Assembly (NCBI GenBank): GCA_016713675.1
Contig: JADJOS010000001.1
Coordinates: 558,001-622,000, forward strand
Reading direction: 5' to 3'
Origin: Acidobacteriota bacterium
GTDB lineage: Bacteria; Acidobacteriota; Blastocatellia; Pyrinomonadales; Pyrinomonadaceae
DNA length: 64,000 nt
The position numbers and the translations under genes were made by a program. The notes under the pieces were generated by a model that was not told the origin of the DNA, did not search any database, and was given only the letters and a program-made list of their open reading frames with translations. Of this stretch, positions 13,579-22,678 are shown in pieces (the first letter of the stretch is position 1; each line of letters starts with the position of its first letter).

Positions 13579-16293
13579 ATGAGATCATTTGCGATCATTT
13601 TCCTGTTTTCCGTACTGCTCATCCCGGCCTTTACACAGACCACCAAACCAAAACAAACTGCTTCGAAAACGGCGGCTGCAAAACCGAAAACCACGCCGAA
13701 AAAACCTTCAGCCGCCGCTTCCAAGCCAAAGGTGACCGCCACGCCGAAGCCAAAGGTCGACGAAACCGCTGAATGGGAAAAGGCGACCGCGACAGCCGAT
13801 GCATTTGAGCGAGTCGGGGCGATCAAGAAATTTCTCTCAAAATTTCCAAGGAGTACGCGGCAGAGCGAGGGTCTTGAGATGATGCTCCGTCTGCGGGCTG
13901 ACATCGGCAACCAGCGAATACTCGCCGGTGATCTCGAAAACGCGGCCAAGCTCTTCAAGGCCGGAGCCGCCGAGGCTCCAAAGCCCGTCGCCGATCAGCT
14001 GTTTACCGAGACGCTGGCCAAATTTCCGGCTAACCTATTCTTCCGCGGCAGTCAGGAAGCCGCACTCGACATCGCCAAAACGATCGAGGAACGCATCGAA
14101 ACAAACCCGACACAGCTGATCACGATCGCCAATTTCTATCTGAGCGTTGAGAATGGTGCCAAGGCAAAACGAGTCGCTGAGAACGTAATAAAGATAGTTC
14201 CGGATTCGTCCGCGGCCTACCAAACATTAGGGCTGGCAAATCGTCTTGAGTTCAAACTCGAAGACTCGGCGGCGGCCTACGCCAAAGCTCTCGAGCTTGA
14301 TGCCGGATCGGTCTCTGCCCGCCGCGGCCTCGCCGAAATGAAACGTTCGCTCGGCAAGGCTGACGAAGCCGTCGTTCTTTATCGCGAGATCTTGACACGT
14401 GACCCCGCGAATGCCCCGGCAAGAGCGGGCCTGATATTGTCATTGTTTGATACCGGCAAACGTGCCGACGCCGAAGCCGAGCTCAAAACATCGCTGGACG
14501 CCAATGCCGGCAACGTCATCCTGCTCGCCGGTGCAGCCTATTGGTACGCCGCAAACGGTATCGGTGAAAAGGCGGTCGAATACGGTCAAAAAGCGATCAC
14601 CGCTGATCCGAGATATATTTGGTCGCACATTGCCGTTGCTCGCGGCCTGCTTCTCGAGGACAAACCGCTCGAGGCCGAAAAGACACTTCTTGCAGCTCGC
14701 AAATACGGCAATTTTCCGACCATCGAATATGAGATCGCCACGATGCGTGCCGCCGCCGGACTATATCGTGAGGCTGCCGAGTCGCTTTCAAAAATGTTCG
14801 TGATGAAGGACGGCCAAGTTGCGACAGATCTGGGGCTTCGCGTGCCCGTTCAGGCGGATTCGTTCATCAAGCTGATCGAGGACGAACGGCGTGCAAGTAC
14901 CTTTGCTCCTATGGCTGCCGACACCCAAGAGAATGCTTTGAGACTCAGATCGCTGTTCGAATTCATGAACGCGGTCAACGGCTCGGAGGCTGACGCCGCG
15001 GCCAAACTGGCAGACGCGTTTGTCGACGGCAGCGACCGAATGAAAACGTACCGCCAGCTTTTCGCGTCGTCGCAGCTGCTCGCAAAAAAACTCGCCCCTG
15101 CCAAAGTCGCCGAACTGGCAAAGGCGGCGGTACCCGGCGTTGAGACTGCTCTCGATTTCAGACATGCGACCTCCGCGATCTTGGCGGACGAGATATACCA
15201 GCCGAGAACCCTTGCCGAGGCACGTAATGAGTATATTCAAGTGGCAAATGTCTCAAGGGCGACCCTTTCCGCTATTCTTCGCGGCCGCATCGAGGAGCTG
15301 GCCGGAGCTGCTCTTTTTCAGATGGACAATACGGCAGAATCGATCATTCGCTATCGGCGTGCAGTCGGCGTGCTTCCGGGCGATAGTGTCTGGTGGCGTT
15401 CGACGATGTGGCGTCTGGCGACAGCCTATGAGGCAAGCGGGAACACAGCTGAGGCACTCGACGCGTATTACAAGAGCTACAAGGCAGGCACACCTGATCC
15501 GATCAAGTACGCGGTGATCGAATCACTCTATAGACGCACGAACGGAAATACCGAAGGCCTCGAACTTAAGATCGGCCGTAATCCGCTGAGGCTACTGCCC
15601 GACGAAGGTGTGGCTCAAAATACAACGCCGACTTCAACTCCGGAAGCGACTCCGCAGCCGACTCCGGAACCGGGCCCGACCATTCCCGCGACCGTTCCTG
15701 TGAAGATCGAACCTACGCCTGAATCGACGCCTACCGTTTCAGCTTCGCCATCGCCGACGCCGAAAGCCTCGCCCGAACTGACTCCGGAACCGGCCGCGGA
15801 CGTTGTCCAAACGCCCACTCCAACGCCAACCCCCGAGCCGACAGCGACCCCTTCACCAAAGACCACCAATCTCTTTCCACCGGTCGTGATCACGATACCG
15901 GCCGCAAACTCGGCCATGGCGAAGACCATCGTAGACCAGCCGAAACCGACAGCGTCTCCGACGCCGGGTGAAACTACGGCTGCCGTCAAGACCCAAGATG
16001 AGCGGCCAGATATAAAGCCGTGTTCATTCACAGCAAGTGAGTCGTCGATCACACTTCAAAAGGCCGGCAGTGAACTGGCCATAATCATTGGCACCGAGAC
16101 TGACGAAGACCTGACGGATCTTACCTTCGTATCCGGCGAACCGGAAGAGATCGGTGTGCGTCGCGAGGAGATCTCGGCGGTCAAAGGACGGGCTTTGTTC
16201 ATTGTCCGCACGATAAGCGGTAAGGCAGGTCTATACCAGATCACGTTTTCCTTGCCATGCGGCAAACAAGAAGTTGAGGTTCGTGTCCGTTAA
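13579..16293 (+). CDS. Secreted TPR protein with Pro/Thr-rich linker
   Basis: A 904-residue exported protein. Signal peptide about 1-20 (MRSFAIIFLFSVLLIPAFTQ), then a Lys/Pro/Ala-rich linker to about 60 and a tetratricopeptide superhelix from about 70 to 660 (repeats such as GEKAVEYGQKAITADPRYIW and AEALDAYYKSYKAG). A long linker of TPTPEP words follows at about 680-800, and a small beta domain at about 805-904 (SITLQKAGSELAIIIG) closes the protein. TPR proteins of this shape act as periplasmic scaffolds; the partner is unknown. Its stop overlaps the end of the convergent O-antigen ligase gene by 4 bp. Confidence 0.85.
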   Translation: MRSFAIIFLFSVLLIPAFTQTTKPKQTASKTAAAKPKTTPKKPSAAASKPKVTATPKPKVDETAEWEKATATADAFERVGAIKKFLSKFPRSTRQSEGLEMMLRLRADIGNQRILAGDLENAAKLFKAGAAEAPKPVADQLFTETLAKFPANLFFRGSQEAALDIAKTIEERIETNPTQLITIANFYLSVENGAKAKRVAENVIKIVPDSSAAYQTLGLANRLEFKLEDSAAAYAKALELDAGSVSARRGLAEMKRSLGKADEAVVLYREILTRDPANAPARAGLILSLFDTGKRADAEAELKTSLDANAGNVILLAGAAYWYAANGIGEKAVEYGQKAITADPRYIWSHIAVARGLLLEDKPLEAEKTLLAARKYGNFPTIEYEIATMRAAAGLYREAAESLSKMFVMKDGQVATDLGLRVPVQADSFIKLIEDERRASTFAPMAADTQENALRLRSLFEFMNAVNGSEADAAAKLADAFVDGSDRMKTYRQLFASSQLLAKKLAPAKVAELAKAAVPGVETALDFRHATSAILADEIYQPRTLAEARNEYIQVANVSRATLSAILRGRIEELAGAALFQMDNTAESIIRYRRAVGVLPGDSVWWRSTMWRLATAYEASGNTAEALDAYYKSYKAGTPDPIKYAVIESLYRRTNGNTEGLELKIGRNPLRLLPDEGVAQNTTPTSTPEATPQPTPEPGPTIPATVPVKIEPTPESTPTVSASPSPTPKASPELTPEPAADVVQTPTPTPTPEPTATPSPKTTNLFPPVVITIPAANSAMAKTIVDQPKPTASPTPGETTAAVKTQDERPDIKPCSFTASESSITLQKAGSELAIIIGTETDEDLTDLTFVSGEPEEIGVRREEISAVKGRALFIVRTISGKAGLYQITFSLPCGKQEVEVRVR

Positions 16294-17705
16294 CGGCTTT
16301 TTCTTCGTTTGGGTTCGGCCGTTCTAACGGTAACTGTGGCGGCGGCGGCGAGCAGGAGGAATAGAAAGGCATTTACCGGGGTGCGTAGCGGGAAATCAAA
16401 AAAGCTGTGAATTAAGATACCAAAACAACCCGCCATGGCCCCGATCGCTATCGATGACCGAAGCGGATCAGCCGTCAACGAGATCACCCGCAGTCCTTTC
16501 CTGAACAACAAATAGATGAATCCCGCGACACAGACAAATCCGGCGATGCCGGCATCCGCGAGCGTCTGCAGATAGTCGTTGTGTGCCTGTTCGACGCGAA
16601 AGACCCCGTTCCATGTATCGTATCTCGTAAACGCGACGCCAAATGCATCATATCCGGCCCCCAGGATCGGGTGATCGAAAAAGATCTTGATCGCGGTTGT
16701 CCAAAAATGGATCCGGCCGCTGCTGACGTCTGCCTGGACACCGGCAACTCCGGTCAAACGCGAGAGAGAGCTGTCGCCGCCGACGAACAAAACGATCCCG
16801 ATGACTAGAATGATCGAGATCACGATCGCCGCGGCCAGTGCCGCCTTTTGCATCGTCGCCGAAGTGTCTCCGTTCGCACCTTCTCGTGGTTTCAACTTGG
16901 CAATAGCCACCAATATGAATGCCGCGATGCCGGCATAACTCAGAAACCCGCCTCTCGAACCCGTCAGTACTGCCGCAACGACCATCATCAACGCAGCTAC
17001 CGCCAGCAGCAGCATTTTGTCGCGTTTTACTGCCTTGCCGGCCATGAGCCCGACGGCAAGCCCGAATCCGAGCTCCGTGAAAGCCGCAAAATGATGCTGG
17101 TTGACAAATGGCCCGAAAGGAATGGCATTCGGCGTCGCTCGCAAGCCGTATATGGCCTCGGGTTTTGCAAGAAATTGAAGTATGCCGAAAAACGCCGTAA
17201 TTGCCCCAAGGCTGATCACAATGACCGTCAACTGTTTCAGCCGCCGCTCGGTGTTGATAAACGTTAATGCCGCTGCGAAAAATGCGAAGTAAACGATCAG
17301 CCTTATCACAAAAAGCCTTGTCGAATACGGATCGGCCGAGATCGGCTGGCTGTATTGCGTCGGCAGCAGGTCGCTGCCAAGACCGCTCGAAAACACCGGA
17401 ACCAATTGGACCAGACCGATAGCGATCATTCCGGCGATCGGCAGCAGCATCGAGTTGCGGTCAACGAGGAACGCCTTTCCCAACCAGGCGTCTGTCAGCC
17501 AGGCAAGTGCGATGATGCCGGCGAGGAGGCTGATCACAACCCAAGTACCCGAATCCACACCGCCGTAAAGTACGGTGGATAATATCGGGATCAGGCAAAG
17601 GACAAAAAACACAACGCCGCTTGCCCGCGATGAGGTTTCGCCGATCTCGATCTCTTCAAATCTCGAGATCTCGGTATATTTGGATCCACTCTCAGCCGGA
17701 CTCAT
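16290..17705 (-). CDS. O-antigen ligase/polymerase family membrane protein (Wzy_C)
   Basis: A 471-residue protein with about 11-12 hydrophobic segments and the family's large periplasmic loop. The signature GRIHFWTTAIKIFFDHPILG, GAGYDAFGVAF and the conserved VEQAHNDYLQTLADAGIAGF with its His-Asn pair are present, so it belongs to the WaaL/Wzy_C superfamily (PF04932). It would attach or polymerise undecaprenyl-linked glycan on the outer face of the inner membrane. The gene is last in the long minus-strand polysaccharide locus and overlaps its upstream TPR neighbour by 4 bp (ATGA), a sign of translational coupling. Ligase and polymerase cannot be told apart from sequence. Confidence 0.85.
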   Translation of the reverse strand: MSPAESGSKYTEISRFEEIEIGETSSRASGVVFFVLCLIPILSTVLYGGVDSGTWVVISLLAGIIALAWLTDAWLGKAFLVDRNSMLLPIAGMIAIGLVQLVPVFSSGLGSDLLPTQYSQPISADPYSTRLFVIRLIVYFAFFAAALTFINTERRLKQLTVIVISLGAITAFFGILQFLAKPEAIYGLRATPNAIPFGPFVNQHHFAAFTELGFGLAVGLMAGKAVKRDKMLLLAVAALMMVVAAVLTGSRGGFLSYAGIAAFILVAIAKLKPREGANGDTSATMQKAALAAAIVISIILVIGIVLFVGGDSSLSRLTGVAGVQADVSSGRIHFWTTAIKIFFDHPILGAGYDAFGVAFTRYDTWNGVFRVEQAHNDYLQTLADAGIAGFVCVAGFIYLLFRKGLRVISLTADPLRSSIAIGAMAGCFGILIHSFFDFPLRTPVNAFLFLLLAAAATVTVRTAEPKRRKSR

Positions 17706-18976
17706 AATTTTTTGATCGAAACGTCATCAAACCAAACGGATCCGCTGATCGGACATACGGGCGACGGGCAACGGTCACGCACGAGCCGAAGAATAACTCC
17801 GTCCGTCGATGCGGGAGCTGTAAATTTGATGCTGAGTGCCTTCCAATCACTGATCAACTCAATAGGTTCCGATGATGCAATGGCGACGCCGTCCATTGCA
17901 TTCACAATGTCCCAACGGACCGTAACACCCTTCTTCAATTCGGAGCGATAAAATATCTCAACGTCGTATACCGCGCCCGGCTCGACGGCGACGAGTTGTC
18001 CGAGCGGCCTGATATCTGCGGCCTGCGTAGTGTTAAAGACCAAGTATAATGAGTTGTCGCCGCCGTGTTTCTGGGTCCGGCTGATCGCGATCTGCGGCTC
18101 CGCACCTTCCGCGATCTGCCACTCAAAATCGCGTGCACCTTTCAACTTGACTCCTGCCTCGAAGCCGCCGTCCAATATCCGGCCGACGGCAGGCGATTCG
18201 TCCTGCGGTCCGTAGAGGTCCGAGAATACGGCAGATGCAGCCCGATACTGTTTTGCCGCCAACAGCGACGACAAAAGCCGGTTGCCCAGATCTTTCACGT
18301 CTGCGTCCGGTGGTCCGGCGGGTTTTGATCTCCAGGCCGCCACTGCTTCGTCAAAACGCTTTTGCCTCGCCAAATAATCGGCCAATGCCATATTCACGGC
18401 GGTCGTATCACCGAGCTGCTGCCGAACAACGCTCGCATCGCCGGCAAAGATCTCCATCGCGATCCCAACCGCAGGGAGAACGAATCTCACATTTGTCCGC
18501 GCCGCGGAATTGATCTGAGCCAGACCTTCGTCAACCTTACCCGCACGCACCAGCGTATTCCCGTACGCCCACTGGACGTCGGCGTAATTTGGCGCAAGTT
18601 CCAATGCCCGCTTAAGTGCAAGTTCGGCACCGGACCGGTCGCCGTTTCGCTCGCGGGCACGCCCGAGTTCGAGCCAGCACAAAAAGTTGTTAGGCGACAA
18701 CGCGGCAACGCGTTCATATTCCGCGAGCGACCGGTCGAGATCTGCGGGTTCAAACGTCCTTCCGTAGATCGCCGCTGCGGCAAATCGCGTCTGCGGATCA
18801 GACGGAGCAAGCGAAACCGCCAGATCGGCTACTTCCTTTTGCCCGGCACGCGTCGAAAGGGCGTTTGCAAAGTTCCATTTGGCAGAAAACCACACACAGA
18901 GCAACACAAAGACCGCAGCGATCCCTAGCATCGTCCAATCGGTCTTCGTTTTGATCTTAACGATACTTAAAGCCAC
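17702..18976 (-). CDS. Membrane-anchored TPR protein with C-terminal beta-sandwich
   Basis: A 424-residue protein with one N-terminal transmembrane helix (about 14-32, MLGIAAVFVLLCVWFSA), TPR repeats at about 45-260 (LCWLELGRARERNGDRSGAE, ALELAPNYADVQWAYGNTL) and a C-terminal carbohydrate-binding-like domain at about 270-424 (DFEWQIAEGAEPQIAISRTQ ... GSVWFDDVSIKKL). Such proteins often accompany O-antigen ligase-family genes in exopolysaccharide loci. It is coupled to the ligase by a 4 bp overlap and probably works with it in the periplasm. No enzymatic motif is seen. Confidence 0.75.
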   Translation of the reverse strand: MALSIVKIKTKTDWTMLGIAAVFVLLCVWFSAKWNFANALSTRAGQKEVADLAVSLAPSDPQTRFAAAAIYGRTFEPADLDRSLAEYERVAALSPNNFLCWLELGRARERNGDRSGAELALKRALELAPNYADVQWAYGNTLVRAGKVDEGLAQINSAARTNVRFVLPAVGIAMEIFAGDASVVRQQLGDTTAVNMALADYLARQKRFDEAVAAWRSKPAGPPDADVKDLGNRLLSSLLAAKQYRAASAVFSDLYGPQDESPAVGRILDGGFEAGVKLKGARDFEWQIAEGAEPQIAISRTQKHGGDNSLYLVFNTTQAADIRPLGQLVAVEPGAVYDVEIFYRSELKKGVTVRWDIVNAMDGVAIASSEPIELISDWKALSIKFTAPASTDGVILRLVRDRCPSPVCPISGSVWFDDVSIKKL

Positions 18977-19005
18977 AATTTGCCACGGGATAGAAATTCA
19001 ACGGG

Positions 19006-20811
19006 TCATTCAAAATCGACCGGCTCGATCCTTAGTTGAGCCCGCCGCAATGATATGTTCTGGTCGCTGCACAACTCGCGCAGATATTTTAGCCGTTCCG
19101 GGGTCATATCACGGCAAGCGATAAGGATCTCTTCGATATCCTTCTCCTCGCATATCTCCGGCAGCAAACCATTTCCCTGGAATACCGTCAGGCCGTGGAT
19201 GACCTTGCCGGCCTTGAGCGGGTCGTCATCAATGAAGCCGACCGGCCGAAAATCCCACGTTGGATTGTTACGCAGTTCGCGCAGCACCATTTCCCCGCCG
19301 TCGCCTGCACCGTAGATCAATGCACGCCGGCCCTCGTTGATCATCGGGAGCGGGATCGCCTGCCGGATCAATCTAAACGCCATTCGACTGCCGATAAGCG
19401 CAGCTAACAACAGCATCGCGTCGACAAAAAACACGGTTCGCGAGAAAAATTCAAATCGATACAACAGAAGCAGCGCCAATATGCTCAAAACAGACCCAAG
19501 TGCGACGCCTTTTGCATACGTGATGAAATCACCGACGCTTGTATACCGCCACAGCCCTCGATAGACTCCGGTGGCGAGAAAGGCACCGAGTTGTAGGAGT
19601 ACGATGATCGGAAGGCTCTTGATGAACAGATCCCATTCACCACTACGCTCGATCGATCCCAACACAATGACAGATGCCGAATAATAAGCGAGCGTGATCA
19701 ATGCCGCATCGAGGAATACCTCAAAGATCCGCCGTTTGTGCGAGACGTTTACTAAAAATGCGAAGACAGCGTTGTCCTTGGCGGCCAGCTCTTCGTCCTT
19801 TGCCTCATAGACCTTTACCTTCGAAAGGTAAACGCCGATTATCACCAGGATGATCGAAAAAATGGTGATCAGTGCAAGGCTCTGGGTAGTCTCAAGCCGG
19901 CTGATCGCGATCGAGATCGCCCCGGCAATAGCGGCGAAACCGTAAAGCATCAAAACCGCTGCACGCTCCGAAAGCCCCAACGCCACCAGACGGTGCGATG
20001 TATGGTCACGTCCGCCCTGCGAAGCCTTTCGGCCCCAAAGCTTCCGCAAAATGGTTACGAATGTCGTGTCGAATATCGGTACGAACAAGATCAGAACGGG
20101 CACCGCGAGGATCGCCAATATACCTCGGGAACGTCCGCCGACCTGATTGAGAAGTACCGATCCGGCGAGCAGAAAGCCGACGAACATCGAGCCACAATCG
20201 CCCATAAAGATCGACGCCGGATTGAAATTGAATACCAGAAAACCGACCAGGGCACCGACAAACACAGCGACGAATATCAGCTCTGTCGTTTGACCGTTGA
20301 CCGCAAAACTGAGTCCCAATGCTATGCTTGCGATCGCCGAAATTCCTGCGGCAAGGCCGTCCATGTTGTCGAGCAAGTTGATCGCATTTGTGATGCCGAT
20401 GATCCAAAATGTGGTGATCCAGATATCGACGAGCGCGTAGCCCGTGATTGGTAGCGTCAACCCGAAAGAAACCAAAATCGCCGCTCCGATCAGCTGGCCG
20501 ATCAACTTTTGATAAGGCTTGATATTTATTACATCGTCCACCAACCCGACAATGAACAAGAACGTGCTGCCGCCCATCAACGCCAGTGACTCACGCGTCG
20601 GCGGCACAAAAAGCGCGTACATGACGATCGTCGTCAAAAAGATCGCCACGCCGCCCATCATAGCCGTCGGCCTTTTGTGCCACCGGTCAGACTTCGGCTT
20701 CGCCACAAATCCGCGTGCGGTTGCATAATGCCTGACGCCCAGCGTCATCAAGATGCCGAGCAAAATGCTCACGCCGCCGATCAAAAGTGGGTTTGATGTT
20801 AATTGCAGCAT
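19006..20811 (-). CDS. WecA-type glycosyl-1-P transferase fused to a CapD-like N-terminal half
   Basis: A 601-residue fusion. Residues 1 to about 330 are a MraY/WecA-family transferase that loads a sugar-1-phosphate on undecaprenyl phosphate. Its membrane segments carry VGLVDDVINIKP, NLLDNMDGLAAG, NFNPASIFMGDCGSMF and the GGRDHTSHRL loop. Residues about 355-475 form four more membrane segments. Residues about 490-601 form a Rossmann nucleotide-binding domain (RRALIYGAGDGGEMVLREL, GFIDDDPLKAGKVIHG), as in the N-terminal half of CapD/WbpM dehydratases. The catalytic SDR half of those enzymes is absent, so the second module is probably regulatory or structural. The next gene upstream ends 2 bp away. 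Confidence 0.88.
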   Translation of the reverse strand: MLQLTSNPLLIGGVSILLGILMTLGVRHYATARGFVAKPKSDRWHKRPTAMMGGVAIFLTTIVMYALFVPPTRESLALMGGSTFLFIVGLVDDVINIKPYQKLIGQLIGAAILVSFGLTLPITGYALVDIWITTFWIIGITNAINLLDNMDGLAAGISAIASIALGLSFAVNGQTTELIFVAVFVGALVGFLVFNFNPASIFMGDCGSMFVGFLLAGSVLLNQVGGRSRGILAILAVPVLILFVPIFDTTFVTILRKLWGRKASQGGRDHTSHRLVALGLSERAAVLMLYGFAAIAGAISIAISRLETTQSLALITIFSIILVIIGVYLSKVKVYEAKDEELAAKDNAVFAFLVNVSHKRRIFEVFLDAALITLAYYSASVIVLGSIERSGEWDLFIKSLPIIVLLQLGAFLATGVYRGLWRYTSVGDFITYAKGVALGSVLSILALLLLYRFEFFSRTVFFVDAMLLLAALIGSRMAFRLIRQAIPLPMINEGRRALIYGAGDGGEMVLRELRNNPTWDFRPVGFIDDDPLKAGKVIHGLTVFQGNGLLPEICEEKDIEEILIACRDMTPERLKYLRELCSDQNISLRRAQLRIEPVDFE

Positions 20812-20813
20812 TT

Positions 20814-22061
20814 TTAGACTTTGCCCGTATCGCTCTGATTGCCGCGTTGCAATTCCCTGTAGAGCGAAGCGATATCGTTAGTCAATCTGTCAACCGAGTA
20901 CTTTGAGTGCACAAAAGCGGCACTTTCGTCTTTGATCCTTGATCGTAATTTTTCATTTTTCACAAGATAAATCAAGCCATTAACGAAATGTTCAGCATCA
21001 AAATCATCCACGACCAAGCCGCGCTCACAAACACGAAATCCGAGATGCTGCTCGAGGGTATCACCTGCAAGATCGACAACGCCGCCGACAGCCGTCGAAA
21101 TGAACGGAACTCCCGCAGCCATCGCCTCGATCAGCGACAACGGGGTCCCCTCATTTCTCGACGTTAAAGCGATGATATCCATGCCCGGCAAAAGCTCCGC
21201 GACGTTGTCGCGATTTCCGATAAAAACAACCGAGCCGCCGAGCCCCAATTCGTCCGACAGTCGTTCCAGCTGCTGTCGAAGATTGCCGTCGCCAATGATG
21301 ACAAATCTCACCGGCGGAGCCTCACCTGATTCCCGATATTTCGCCGCAACCTCAAGCAGCAGCGATACATTCTTTATCTCGGTCAGACGGCCGGTAAATC
21401 CGACGATCAATTCATCGGCCGCGGCTCCTACCTCTTCTCGAAGGATGGTTCGTTTATCATCACTATCTTGGTATTGTTCAAGATCGATTCCGAGCGGGAT
21501 AATGCTAAATTGATCTCGCTTTCCGACACGAAATTCCTCATGTATCTCGACAAACTGTTGAGGCGTGATCACCACTATTCGATCTGTTGCGATCCTGGCC
21601 AGCAACTTCTCGATCAATAAAAAAACACGCGTTTTCGCCGTTCCATAGTAACTATGAAATACATGTCCGTGAAACGTATGGACAACTTTCACATTCCGCG
21701 GCCGGCCGACCAGCGTTCCGGGCGTCAGCCATTTGTAAAAAAAGGCCGCAACGCGCCCGACGGTTCCCGCTTTTGCAGTATGGGTGTGGATAATATCCGG
21801 CGCTTGCCGGAACATCTCTCGGTAAATCTTGAATAGAGAAACTACGTCTTTAGGCGAGAGCTCGCGGCTGAGCTCGCGAATATAGATCGGATCTACGCCG
21901 TTCTCGGCGGCAAAGTAGCTCATATCCTCTTCGCCCTCGGGAACCGTTCCGGCGATGAGAACACTTTCAAATCCGGCGGGCTGCAGTTTTTTGGTTAGCC
22001 ATACCACATGCCGGGCCGGGCCGCCGACATTGAGGCGGGCGATGATACGGGCGATCTTCAT
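20814..22061 (-). CDS. GT4-family glycosyltransferase
   Basis: A 415-residue GT-B glycosyltransferase. The N-terminal donor opening MKIARIIARLNVGGPARHVVW, the central VVHTFHGHVFHSYYG segment and the C-terminal EX7E-type region (TSRNEGTPLSLIEAMAAGVP, then VGGVVDLAG) are typical of GT4 retaining enzymes. The enzyme would add one sugar to the lipid-linked unit on the cytosolic face. Its 3' end is 2 bp from the initiating transferase gene, so they are co-translated. The acceptor and donor cannot be told. Confidence 0.88.
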   Translation of the reverse strand: MKIARIIARLNVGGPARHVVWLTKKLQPAGFESVLIAGTVPEGEEDMSYFAAENGVDPIYIRELSRELSPKDVVSLFKIYREMFRQAPDIIHTHTAKAGTVGRVAAFFYKWLTPGTLVGRPRNVKVVHTFHGHVFHSYYGTAKTRVFLLIEKLLARIATDRIVVITPQQFVEIHEEFRVGKRDQFSIIPLGIDLEQYQDSDDKRTILREEVGAAADELIVGFTGRLTEIKNVSLLLEVAAKYRESGEAPPVRFVIIGDGNLRQQLERLSDELGLGGSVVFIGNRDNVAELLPGMDIIALTSRNEGTPLSLIEAMAAGVPFISTAVGGVVDLAGDTLEQHLGFRVCERGLVVDDFDAEHFVNGLIYLVKNEKLRSRIKDESAAFVHSKYSVDRLTNDIASLYRELQRGNQSDTGKV

Positions 22062-22074
22062 TGGATAAAATTAA

Positions 22075-22167
22075 CCGGCAGGCGGCTCAGTCGAACACGG
22101 CATCGGAACTTGTCGTCAGTGGTATTCGGCCATACGAATGTGCGGGCAAGTCGTCGCCGCCTGCCGG
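22075..22167 (-). other. 93 bp inverted-repeat structure inside the polysaccharide operon
   Basis: A perfect 12 bp inverted repeat (CCGGCAGGCGGC / GCCGCCTGCCGG) encloses 69 bp in which ACTTG/CAAGT and TTCG-TA/TACGAA words can pair further. The unit fills the only sizeable gap (140 bp) between the rmlC-like gene and the GT4 gene. A second hairpin (GATCAAGTT/AACTTGGATC, about 22183-22202) sits at the rmlC-like stop codon. It could be a MITE, an RNA processing or attenuation hairpin, or a small RNA; there is no T-tract to make it a plain terminator. Confidence 0.55.
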
Positions 22168-22201
22168 ATCCTGTAAGGCTCAGATCAAGTTAAACTTGGA
22201 T

Positions 22202-22678
22202 CTAATCCATCTTGTAGATCGTCTCAGGGTCATCCTCGTGACGGATCTCGTCTATCGGTTCACGTTTTCCTTCGCCCATGTATAGCCGGTTTGGACAGTT
22301 TATCACCATACCGTCCGTTTCGCCGACATTCTTGTATCCATGCACAACGCCCTTGGGAACAACGACTGCCATCGGGTTATCTGCACCGGCCAAAAACGTC
22401 ATTATGTGGTTGAACGTTGGCGACTCCGGCCGGTTGTCCCACATCCGCATTTTGAATGTCGATGGTCCGATAAAGCAAAACAGATCCGCTTGGTCAACAT
22501 GTTCATGCGGACCGCGTTGAACGCCCGGCGTCGTGAACGAAATATACGACATCGCCGGATAAAACTCTTCGTCCAATTCGTCATGACGAAATAACTCGGC
22601 CAACCAGCCTCGGTCGTCATGATATTTTTTGAGCGGATAAACTACGACATCCTTTATGTCTGCTTCGATGAAACTCAT
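22202..22678 (-). CDS. dTDP-sugar 3,5-epimerase-like cupin
   Basis: A 158-residue RmlC-fold protein with DDRGWLAELFRHDEL near the N-terminus, the catalytic-type His block QRGPHEHVDQADLFCFIGPS and the Tyr/Trp-containing C-terminal strand set (VVVPKGVVHGYKNVG). It acts on a dTDP-4-keto-6-deoxy sugar, or is a relative with altered specificity; it is shorter than RmlC (about 180) and has HEH in place of the usual HxH spacing. It overlaps rmlA by 4 bp, which supports a dTDP-sugar role. I give no symbol because the reaction is not certain. Confidence 0.75.
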   Translation of the reverse strand: MSFIEADIKDVVVYPLKKYHDDRGWLAELFRHDELDEEFYPAMSYISFTTPGVQRGPHEHVDQADLFCFIGPSTFKMRMWDNRPESPTFNHIMTFLAGADNPMAVVVPKGVVHGYKNVGETDGMVINCPNRLYMGEGKREPIDEIRHEDDPETIYKMD

